Shown: positions 22,945 to 31,200 of the stretch, piece after piece
Numbering within the stretch: the stretch's first letter is position 1
How the letters are laid out: each line of letters opens with the position of its first letter
From: Isosphaeraceae bacterium
GTDB lineage: Bacteria > Planctomycetota > Planctomycetia > Isosphaerales > Isosphaeraceae
Direction: 5' to 3'
DNA length: 34,403 nucleotides
Assembly: GCA_025356475.1 (NCBI GenBank)
Contig: JANXSX010000082.1
Location: 1 to 34,403, forward strand
The notes under the pieces: model-generated
The model's input: the letters and a program-made list of their open reading frames with translations, nothing else
Databases searched by the model: none
What the model was told of the DNA's origin: nothing
Made by a program: the position numbers and the translations under genes

Positions 22945-23311
22945 GGGGGCGAACCAGGTTCGACCGGATGGCCGAGGTGGCTGGTGGCGTGCCGAGGTTG
23001 GTCAGCAGGCCTCGTAAAAAGCGGACCAAATTTTAGTTGCCAAGAGCACTCCAGCTCTCCGTCTCGCTGCCTAATTAGGTAGCCAGACGGTCTCGCGGCG
23101 TCTCTTCTCCCGAGAGAGCCGTCCGGGATCGCCAATTCGGGATTGACTATGTCTAACCGCCAGTTGCGACACAGTTGAAACTCATGACCGGCTAAGTTTG
23201 AAAGCACCCTGCCGATCGGGGGCTGAGAACCGACAATTAAATGAACGGCTACGCACGTAGATGCCTTCATTAGAGCGTCTCGGGACGCGGGTGCAATTCC
23301 CGCCGCCTCCA
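22945..23311 (+). ncRNA. ssrA: tmRNA (transfer-messenger RNA)
   Basis: The 5' end GGGGGCG pairs with CGCCTCC at 23304-23310 to make the acceptor stem (one G-U pair), with A23311 as discriminator. CCA is not encoded and must be added. The 5' part has GGTTCGACCGG as in tmRNA D-regions. The T-arm is GCGGG-TGCAATT-CCCGC, with G where the T-loop normally has the second U. The tag frame begins after TTTTAGTT with GCC at 23039 and reads AKSTPALRLAA then TAA (23072-23074), an 11-residue degradation tag ending in the usual LAA. A TAG triplet just before the resume codon fits the family. About 367 nt, normal length. SmpB is encoded immediately upstream. Confidence 0.95.
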
Positions 23312-23312
23312 T

Positions 23313-23348
23313 AAATAGCCACTTGCGATTCGTCGCAAGTGGCTATTT
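23313..23348 (+). terminator. ssrA intrinsic terminator
   Basis: Perfect 16-bp stem (AAATAGCCACTTGCGA and its complement) closed by a TTCG loop, ending in a T run. It starts two bases after the mature tmRNA end. The A-rich foot means it could also stop transcription from the other strand. Confidence 0.95.
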
Positions 23349-23466
23349 TTATGTGTAGAGAAGCGACTTCGAGCCAGGGCGATTCACGGTTCGGTACACT
23401 TACCATCGTTTGGTTTTGCTTTCAACTCGTTCTGTCGAATCCTCGACGGCTAGGAAGGATATTCTT

Positions 23467-23988
23467 ATGCAAGCTCCGCTAATTTCGATTTCGATCATCG
23501 GAGTCTCCGCCATCGGATTGTTCCTGTCTTGCCCTTGCCCCGTCCATGCTCAGATGTCTTCGTCCTCCGGATCGCTCGGGGGTTACGGTGCATCAACGAT
23601 CGGTTCGTATTACACAAACAGCGGGGCAGGGGGATATCTGCCATATGGTGGCAGCATGAGAGGCGGCTACTTGCCTGCTTCTAGCCCTAACCAGCGAACC
23701 ACGCTCTGGCGGAACCCATCAACTCCGATTGGCGGTCGATCCTCGGTGATGTCGGCAGGGACGTCGCGGGGTGGAGGAATGACGAGAGGGGGCTCGATGC
23801 CGAGTGGATTCCCGGAGTTGGGCTCAACGTCAGGGATGGGAATGGGAAGTCTGTCCAGGACACGATCAATGAGTTCTTCAGGAATGACACGTCCGTCTAC
23901 AAGCATGAGTGTCATGCCGCCAGGTTTATCAATGCCGTTTCGAGTACCCAGCGGTCCGGCAAGTAGCGGCTCAATGTCGATGCCTTAG
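23467..23988 (+). CDS. Secreted Ser/Gly/Met-rich low-complexity protein
   Basis: 173 residues, not recognised. A signal peptide (MQAPLISISIIGVSAIGLFL, cleavage after PVHA) precedes a disordered chain rich in Ser, Gly, Met and Arg, with blocks such as SSSSGSLGGYG, GGYLPYGGSMRGG, GMGMGSLSRTRSMSSSGM and MPPGLSMPF. AGGAAGGAT is well placed before ATG 23467; a longer frame from 23410 would hide the signal peptide. Composition recalls the Gly/Met segments of the pilus-type operon. Its stop is 13 bases from the end of the convergent outer-membrane efflux gene. Structural surface or metal-binding roles are both only possibilities. Confidence 0.65.
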   Translation: MQAPLISISIIGVSAIGLFLSCPCPVHAQMSSSSGSLGGYGASTIGSYYTNSGAGGYLPYGGSMRGGYLPASSPNQRTTLWRNPSTPIGGRSSVMSAGTSRGGGMTRGGSMPSGFPELGSTSGMGMGSLSRTRSMSSSGMTRPSTSMSVMPPGLSMPFRVPSGPASSGSMSMP

Positions 23989-24001
23989 AAGTCGCAGAGG
24001 C

Positions 24002-25645
24002 TTAAGGCGATGCACGGGGCAAATCCCTTTCGGGAACTGTTCCCGGAGACGTCGCTGGCTCTGTGAGAAGTAGGCGAGGTGCGAACGGACCAGGTCTATT
24101 TGAAAGAATGTTAGCACGAGAAGCATCTCGACCGCTTGGCCTGATTTCCGCTTCGGGAGGCGGCAAAGGCGTTTCGGCTTGGGCGGTCAGTTCGATACCA
24201 ACGGCGCGTTCCAGGGATGCGAGGGCTTTCCCGAGTTCCGACTCGACCTGAGCGATTTGAAGCTCGACCTGGAGTACTTCACGCCATGCGCTGATCAGCG
24301 TGAGGTAGTCGACGTTGCCGGTCCGATAATCGTTCGCGGCGATTTCTAGGGCTTGCCGGCTCCTTGGCAATATGCGAGCACGAAGTAGTTCAAGAATCTC
24401 GCGCTGGGCTTTTGCTTGAATCATCAAATCTTTGATTTCGCGGTATGTTTTATCTCGCTCCGACTCAAAGAGTTGAGAATCCGCACGAGTACGGGCCTGC
24501 GCTTCTTGGACACCGGCATCGAGTTTTTTGTGGTAGATTGGCATGTTGAAACCGACGAACAGGCCAGCGTTATCCCGGCCATCGGCAGCAGGGGAAGCGG
24601 CATTCCGCTTGGTCATTAGGCCATAGTTCACACCGAGCGTGATATTTGGATAATAGCGTTTTCTCGCGAGATCGACTGCTCGTTCGTCGCGTGCAACGGC
24701 GGCGAGCCTCCCTTGAAGTTCCGGTTTAGCGAATGCAGCGAGACGATAGAGCTCGTCGATGGCGGTGGGCACAGCACTCGGTGGAAGCGCTTCGAGAGCC
24801 TGGAGTTCGGCTTCGGGACTGATATGAAGTTGTTGCGCAAGATCGGCACGAGCCGTCGCAAGCGATTGCCGAGTCGTGACTAACTCACGATCAAGGTCGG
24901 CCAAGAGGACCTCAGCGCGAAGCACATCCTGCTGACTTGTCGAACCGGTTTCGTAACGTTTTCGAGCGAGGTCGATAAAATCAAGGACGAGCGCTCGGTT
25001 CTCACTCAGGATCGTCTCGGCGCGGCCATTGAAGAATAAGTCGTAGTAGCCCCTCTTGATCGTCGCGACGACGTCCAACTCAGCAGCCGCCAACTCGGCG
25101 ATTGCCACATCTACGTCGGCCGCAGCAGCAGCCCCTCGTAAGCGTAGGGTGCCCAACCAAGGAAACTGTTGCGCGATCATCATTTCGTAGGGCATGTATC
25201 CCATCAGCGAATACTGAGGGCCGTTTGATGGGAATGGAAAGATTGTGTTAGAGACCACGGGATCTTCTAAGGAAGTCACCTGTGGTATCCGAGCCCTCAT
25301 CGCCTCAACATTCGATCGAGCAGCTCGGACGGTGCGGTTCTCGATCAAAGCTCGTCTGAGGAAGATCTCGACAGGCTGAGGACCTGTAAGCTCGGATGGG
25401 GTCGGGATTGAGAGCGGGTCGGTAACGACGGCCAACGGAGTCGATCGCCGTATCTGATGCTCAAAGCCAGTGCGCTTCAGGTTGGAATCTGAGAGGGCAG
25501 GGCTTGGGCCTTTTCTCGAAGAGACGGAAGTTCGATCGATCGGGGTGCTCGAGACGACTAGCTCGTTCCGAGCTGCTAGACCAGCGCAACCACACAGTGA
25601 TGTCACGCATGCAATGATGAAGAACTTGGGCCATCGTAACTTCAT
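24002..25645 (-). CDS. TolC/CusC-family outer-membrane efflux lipoprotein
   Basis: 547 residues, the outer-membrane duct of an RND metal-efflux complex. The signal peptide ends in a lipobox-like LCGC with Cys20 as probable lipidation site. Two OEP repeats are visible: the first around 110-290 (AAAADVDVAIAELAAAELDVVATIKRGYYDL, RKRYETGSTSQQDVLRAEV) and the second around 300-480 (DLARKRYYPNITLGVNYGL, ANDYRTGNVDYLTLISAWREVL). The repeated YETGS/YRTGN pattern is typical of the coiled-coil hairpins. It is divergent from the CusB/CusA-like operon, 251 bases apart, and probably supplies its outer-membrane partner. Confidence 0.9.
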   Translation of the reverse strand: MKLRWPKFFIIACVTSLCGCAGLAARNELVVSSTPIDRTSVSSRKGPSPALSDSNLKRTGFEHQIRRSTPLAVVTDPLSIPTPSELTGPQPVEIFLRRALIENRTVRAARSNVEAMRARIPQVTSLEDPVVSNTIFPFPSNGPQYSLMGYMPYEMMIAQQFPWLGTLRLRGAAAAADVDVAIAELAAAELDVVATIKRGYYDLFFNGRAETILSENRALVLDFIDLARKRYETGSTSQQDVLRAEVLLADLDRELVTTRQSLATARADLAQQLHISPEAELQALEALPPSAVPTAIDELYRLAAFAKPELQGRLAAVARDERAVDLARKRYYPNITLGVNYGLMTKRNAASPAADGRDNAGLFVGFNMPIYHKKLDAGVQEAQARTRADSQLFESERDKTYREIKDLMIQAKAQREILELLRARILPRSRQALEIAANDYRTGNVDYLTLISAWREVLQVELQIAQVESELGKALASLERAVGIELTAQAETPLPPPEAEIRPSGRDASRANILSNRPGPFAPRLLLTEPATSPGTVPERDLPRASP

Positions 25646-25836
25646 GACGGAGGATCCTTTTGTGGACAGGCGATCAGCGAAAAGTGCTGACGTCGTCCAG
25701 ATTCAAGCGCACGATGAGCCCTCGAGTGAGTTCGGCGTTCCGGTTGCAACGACTACAGGGAAAATGCCAGCACTGATTCTTTCTGGGAATTGATGAACAT
25801 TTCATTGGGACAGTGCGTAAATTGAAGGTGATGGGC

Positions 25837-25864
25837 TTGCTCGATGACCGAATCGAGTTATAAT
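25837..25864 (+). promoter_or_regulatory. Promoter of the metal-efflux operon with dyad operator in the spacer
   Basis: TTGCTC (25837-25842) and a perfect -10 TATAAT (25859-25864) are 16 bases apart. A perfect 6-6-6 inverted repeat, CTCGAT-GACCGA-ATCGAG (25840-25857), fills the spacer. An operator between -35 and -10 is the arrangement used by metal-responsive repressors or MerR-type activators, though the spacer is not the 19 bases typical of MerR. Expected start near 25871, 26 bases before ATG 25897. Confidence 0.6.
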
Positions 25865-25896
25865 CCAATTAGGTCTTTTCCCATCAAAGGTATCTC

Positions 25897-26367
25897 ATGG
25901 TTCGGACTTCAGCCATCTATCGGGTCTCGCTGGTCACCTTCGCGGTGACCACGGGACTCGCGTTGGGTGGAGGTAAGGCGTTAGCCTGTTCAAAGCCGAG
26001 TTCGAATCCAGCTCTTCCGCCATGCTGCATAGGGATGGTTCAGCAAAGTTGCAATTGCTGCCCGTCCGCTAATTCGGTCGACCTGGAAATTGTCTCCGAA
26101 ACTTTTTTAAATGCGAGCGTTGGTTCAGTTTCCCTGGCGGACTCATTGTGTTCCTGCTTTTCCCAGCCGAAAGATTCTGGCTCTCCAGCTCCCGAGCGCT
26201 CTTCGAAAACGAATGGCGATGAGCGATCTGAGCGACTCGCCGAACCTTCCCTGCTGAGTTTTTGTGAGCCTCGTCACGCGGGTGCCCTGACCCGTCGTCG
26301 TACCTCTTGGCTCATCACTTGGGCCTCTGCGCCGCTCTATCTGTGCAACTCTCGTCTCCTGATCTAA
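25897..26367 (+). CDS. Cys-rich exported small protein at head of metal-efflux operon
   Basis: 156 residues, not a recognised family. The signal peptide runs to ALA30. The mature part begins with Cys31 and has clustered cysteines: C43-C44, C52, C54-C55 and later CSC (85-87), in ACSKPSSNPALPPCCIG and QQSCNCCPS. The middle is Ser/Glu-rich and the C-terminus Arg-rich. Cysteine pairs in an exported protein next to RND metal-efflux genes suggest periplasmic metal binding or sensing; this is inference. An AAGG site lies seven or eight bases before the ATG. The gene stands directly behind a strong promoter with a dyad and about 190 bases before the adaptor gene. Confidence 0.6.
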   Translation: MVRTSAIYRVSLVTFAVTTGLALGGGKALACSKPSSNPALPPCCIGMVQQSCNCCPSANSVDLEIVSETFLNASVGSVSLADSLCSCFSQPKDSGSPAPERSSKTNGDERSERLAEPSLLSFCEPRHAGALTRRRTSWLITWASAPLYLCNSRLLI

Positions 26368-26556
26368 TCTGGCTCTCGCGTCTTGGGTCAAGGCAATCGC
26401 CTTGCAACCTTAGGCGTCCGCGCGTATTGGCTTCCCGCAGCCGAGCGTTGCAACGCCCCTACGCCCCGCCTCAGTCGTCACGTTTCTCGACCGAGCGGTT
26501 CAGGTGACGTTCTCCGAACAACTATTGTTCCGAGTACGTCGCTGGGAGCACGATCC

Positions 26557-28260
26557 ATGTCTTCGACAACGAATGGCCTTCCAGGCCTTGATTCTTCGTC
26601 TGCGCCTTCGGTAGTGCCCCTCTCAAGGTGGCAAAAAATCCGGATGGTGGTCAAGGTCGTCGAGCTACGGCTCCGCTTTATCGCCCTAATGGCGGCCACT
26701 GGCCTGATTTTTGGCTATTGGGACACGATTAAGAACCACTATGAGAAATGGACTCGCCCTCCAGGTGTGATCCATTCTGCCGCGTCGGATACTGAGTTTT
26801 ATTGTCCGATGCATCCGACCGTAATCCAGCCGACGCCGGGGAGTTGCCCGATCTGTGGGATGCCCCTCTCGAAGCGGAAAATCGGCGAGAAGGAAACACT
26901 TCCTATCGGTGTGACTGCAAGGGTCCGTTTGGCGAGCTCACGGATCGAGCAGGCTGGGGTCAAGACGGTGGAGATCAGTTACGAGCCGCTTGCCGAAACG
27001 ATCACCACGGTCGGATCGGTGGTGATCGACGAGCGACGTCTCAAACGGATCTCGTCAAAGATTCGTGATCGAGTGCGTGTTGAATCTCTGTTTGTCAACT
27101 TTACTGGCATAACGGTGAAGGCAGGCCAACCCCTCGCTGAAGTCTATGGCCCGGAACTTTATCAGGCGACACGGGAACTGCTCCTGGCTCAACAGAGGGC
27201 GAACCAACCTGTTGTGGCTTCTCGGAGCGAACTTGGCCGAACCGTTCTTGGTCGCCCCGACGAGTTATTGAATGCCTCGCGACAAAAGCTCGTACTTTGG
27301 GGACTCTCAGACGTTCAAATTGATGAAATTCTGGTCAAAGGTGTCGCATCAACCAAGATGCCGATCCTTTCACCTATTGACGGTGTCGTTGTGAAGAAAA
27401 ATGTGGTCGAAGGTCAATACATTATGGAAGGGGAGGCGATGTTCGAAATCGCTGACCTTACTCATGTCTGGGTCCAAGCCCAAATCTATGAAGACCAGAT
27501 CGACCTGGTTCGTGTTGGCCAGTCTGTCGAAGCCAAGGTTGAAACCTATCCTGGCCAGATCTTTCGTGGAGTCGTGGCGTTCCGCGACCCGGTCCTGAAT
27601 CCTCAGACGCGGACCGTCAATGTTCGCTATGACCTCGACAATGCCGATGGCCGACTCATGCCGGGAATGTTCGCGACCGTAACTTTCGCCACACCCGTAG
27701 CTGAGACACCGGCGTTTCGTGACCTGCTCGCTCATATGCCCGCTCCCAAGGATCTGACGCGCAGGGTGAGCCTGACGGTTGATGAGCAAAAGCTCTGCCT
27801 GGTCACCAATCTCAAGCTCGGCTCGATGGGAGATCCGGTAGCAATTGAGATCGAAGGCAAGAAGATTTGGATGTGTTGCGACAACTGCGAGACCCAACTC
27901 AAGGCAAATCCGGCAAAATTCCTCACAAGACTCGCGGGACCGCCAAAAGACGGAGTACTGGCGGTGCCGGAATCGGCTGTCATTGATACGGGAACCCGGC
28001 AGATCGTTTATGTCGAGGTCGAGCCAGGTGTTTATGAAGGACGGGTTGTGGTTCTTGGGGCACTCTCAGGTGACGTCTACCCCGTCCTCTCGGGACTTTT
28101 TCTCGGTGACCGAGTTGCGACTGCCGGTTCATTTCTGATCGATGCCGAGACACGATTGAATGCGTCCCCCGGACCGGTCGCAATTCCTCCATCAGGTGAA
28201 CAGCCTCCCGTCGCAGTCGTACCCGCCGCTGTGTCGAAGACGTCTACACACGTTCACTAA
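26557..28260 (+). CDS. cusB: CusB-like periplasmic adaptor with two metal-binding modules
   Basis: 567 residues, membrane-fusion subunit linking the RND pump to the outer-membrane duct. An N-terminal membrane helix (about 39-54) is followed by a heavy-metal-binding domain with CPMHP and CPICGM (Cys83, Cys97, Cys100). The HlyD-type body follows: lipoyl halves (VNFTGITVKAGQPLAEVYGP; ILSPIDGVVVKKNVVEGQYI), hairpin 200-270, and barrel to about 385. An extra ~80-residue insert then carries Cys414, LGSMGDP and C440-C441-x-x-C444 before the usual VLAVPESAVIDTGTRQIVYVE end. ATG 26557 has GGGAG ten bases upstream; a longer frame from 26383 adds Arg-rich residues with no site. Ends in HVH, 23 bases before the pump gene. 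Confidence 0.92.
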   Translation: MSSTTNGLPGLDSSSAPSVVPLSRWQKIRMVVKVVELRLRFIALMAATGLIFGYWDTIKNHYEKWTRPPGVIHSAASDTEFYCPMHPTVIQPTPGSCPICGMPLSKRKIGEKETLPIGVTARVRLASSRIEQAGVKTVEISYEPLAETITTVGSVVIDERRLKRISSKIRDRVRVESLFVNFTGITVKAGQPLAEVYGPELYQATRELLLAQQRANQPVVASRSELGRTVLGRPDELLNASRQKLVLWGLSDVQIDEILVKGVASTKMPILSPIDGVVVKKNVVEGQYIMEGEAMFEIADLTHVWVQAQIYEDQIDLVRVGQSVEAKVETYPGQIFRGVVAFRDPVLNPQTRTVNVRYDLDNADGRLMPGMFATVTFATPVAETPAFRDLLAHMPAPKDLTRRVSLTVDEQKLCLVTNLKLGSMGDPVAIEIEGKKIWMCCDNCETQLKANPAKFLTRLAGPPKDGVLAVPESAVIDTGTRQIVYVEVEPGVYEGRVVVLGALSGDVYPVLSGLFLGDRVATAGSFLIDAETRLNASPGPVAIPPSGEQPPVAVVPAAVSKTSTHVH

Positions 28261-28283
28261 GCGACCAAGGAAGGAGGTTGGGG

Positions 28284-31200
28284 ATGATTGAGAACATCAT
28301 CGAGTGGTCGATTCGTAATCGCTTCCTCGTCATAATCGCCGCACTTGCAGTGGGTATCGCGGGCACACGTGCCGCCATGACAATGCCGGTTGACGCGATT
28401 CCTGACCAGTCCGAAAACCAGGTGATTGTCTTTACCGACTGGATGGGCCGAAGCCCCCAGGAGATCGAAGATCAGGTCACTTATCCACTTTCGGTCAATC
28501 TCCAAGGATTATCGGGAGTCAAGGTTGTCCGGTCGTCTAGCGAGTTCAATTTCTCGATGATCAGTGTGATCTTTGACGAATCGACCGACTATTATTTCGC
28601 CCGCCAACGTGTACTCGAACGCTTATCGATCGCCTCGACGTTTTTACCTCCTGGCGTAATTCCATATCTCGCGCCTGATGCGACGGCTGTCGGCCAAATC
28701 TTCTGGTACACGCTCGAATCCGATGAGGGAATGGATCTGGGAGAACTCCGGGCCATCCAGGATTGGTACGTTCGCTACCAGCTCAACTCGGTCCCTGGAG
28801 TGGCCGAGGTTGCGAGTGTGGGGGGTGCCCCTCGCGAATATCAAATCGATCTCGATCCCAACAAGCTCCGGGCGTACGGCATCAGCCTTGGCGAGGTGGA
28901 TCTGGCCGTCGCTCGCTCGAATTCCTCGGTAGGAGGTCGAGTCATCCATAAAGGCAATGCGGAGTATCTGATCCGCTCGGTGGGATGGATTAAGGGTGTT
29001 GAGGACCTGAGACAAACTGTGATTGCGGAGCGACAGGGAGTTCCAATTTATCTGAAAACGGTGGCCACGGTTCAGCTTGGACCGTCGTTCAAGCGGAGTG
29101 TCCTGGAGAAGGATGGCAAAGAGGTCGTTGGTGGCGTCGTTGTGATGCGCTATGGGGAGAACCCTCTCGAAGTGACCCGCAAGGTCAAGGAGAAGATCTC
29201 CACACTCTCGACAGGGCTTCCTGCGGGAGTGCGGATCGTTCCGTTCTATGACAGGACGCCACTGATCAAGAAGGCGATGGCCACAATAATTGATACGGTC
29301 AAAGAGGAATTGACCATTTCCACAGTAGCCATTCTCTTGATCATGGGTCACCTCGGAGGCGCGTTTATTGTATCAATCACACTGCCACTGGCGATTCTTT
29401 TTAGCTTTCTGATGATGAAGTTGTTCGGTATCCCGTCGAATATCATGAGTCTCGCAGGGATTGCGATCAGCGTTGGGATTCTTGAAGATCAAGCCGTCGT
29501 CATGACTGAGAATGCCGCGCATCATTTGACCAAGCACTTCGGTCAACAACGGATCACTGGCGATGTTCTTCATATTATCATCCCTGCCTGCCGGACTGTA
29601 GGGCGGCCCATTTTCTTCTCGGTATTGATCACGATTCTTTCATTCCTGCCGGTATTCGCTCTGACAGGCAGATCCGGAAAGCTTTTTCATCCACTCGCGT
29701 ATACCAAGACGTTCGCACTGATTGGTGTCGCGGTCCTGGCGATTACTTTGGTTCCAGCTCTGATTCCGATTTTCCTTCGAGGGCGAATCAAGTCGGAGGA
29801 TGAGAGTTGGTTGGTTCGAACGATGATCGCCATCTTCAAGCCAATGCTTTCCTGGTTGATGGATCGCCCCACACTCGTCTGCTGGCTATTCGCTTGCATC
29901 TTAGGATGTGGATATCTTGCATCCACAAGACTCGGGTCGGAATTTGTGCCTCCGCTGGATGAGGGCTCGATCCTCGACATGCCGACGAGTGTACCTCGAA
30001 TGTCAGTGACGCAGGCAGCAGCCGATCTGAAAGCTCGTGACGCCATCCTACGGGGCTTTCCCGAAGTTACGATGGTTGTCGGCAAAGCGGGAAGGGCCGA
30101 AACCCCGACCGATCCCTCTCCGCTCGACATGGTCGAGACCGTCATCAACTTGCGTGATCGCGAGTTTTGGCCCAAACGAAAGCTGAAATTCGAAGATGCA
30201 GTAAGCCAGACTATGGCGGCTTTCGCGATGTTGGAGTCACAGGGTGTGCTTCAGCCGATCAGCAAGGAAGATCGCGAAGCCCTCATCAACGATTCTGCAA
30301 TGGAGGTTGTGTCTCGAGTGGACGCGACGTTGCGTGATCTGGCGCTCCTCCGACTCAAGGAACATCGCCCAGAGCTTGGGCTGATCCTCGTTCGTGAAGC
30401 CATCAATGAGTTGCTCAAACGAGTCGATCCGTCCGCAGTCTTTCGGTCAGCAACGGCAGTGGAGCGAACTGAGCTTGAGAGGACACTGGCGGCGATTTAT
30501 GGATCCCGGCTCGCTCTTGACCCTGCTCACGATGATGTCGCCGGCCTGCTCAAAGAGACCGCTCGGCGGTTGGTTGACCTCGGAGTTCTTCACCAAAAGC
30601 CGGACTTGCTATCGCCTCAGCCGACGACCTGGGAACGGACCGAGGCTCTGGTTGGTGGCTTGCTTGGTGCGGTTCCGAGCACCTTTTACGACAGGATGAC
30701 CGAGCACGTTGCAGCCACCCACGATGACGAGTTTCGAGCCAAGATGAAGACCTTGAATTGGGAACTCTTCGATCGTGCCGTGGGAGACGCAACCTTCGCT
30801 GCACTCGACGAACTTGCACATAAGGCCAAGGACCGGAAGTTTGTGTTGCGCGAACCGACCGCCGAGGAACTGAAAACCTACCGTGCCAAGTTAGAAAAGC
30901 CATTTGGCGATCGGCTCTTCCTTTGGCAGAAGGGGAAACAGGATCTCGTGGACGAGATGGCCTCAACTCTGCAGGTCCCTGGGTGGGGGAACATCTTCAC
31001 CCAGCCGATCATCAATCGAATCGAAATGCTCGCCACGGGCGTGCGGACCCCAGTTGCGGTGAAGGTCTTCGGCGACAACTTGGATACAATTCAGCAGGTC
31101 AGCCAGGAAATCGCGGCGGTCTTGCGAGGAGTTCGAGGGGCGAGCGGAGTGGTGCCGGACCAAATTGTCGGCAAGGGTTATATCGAGATCGACATCGACC

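Noticed and set aside
23313-23348. Attachment site of an integrative element at the tmRNA 3' end
   Set aside because: The perfect stem, TTCG loop and T run are explained by a terminator; no integrase gene and no duplicated tmRNA end were found in the window.
26383-26556. Longer N-terminus for the CusB-like adaptor
   Set aside because: Adds an Arg-rich stretch without ribosome-binding site; ATG 26557 has GGAG at a good distance.
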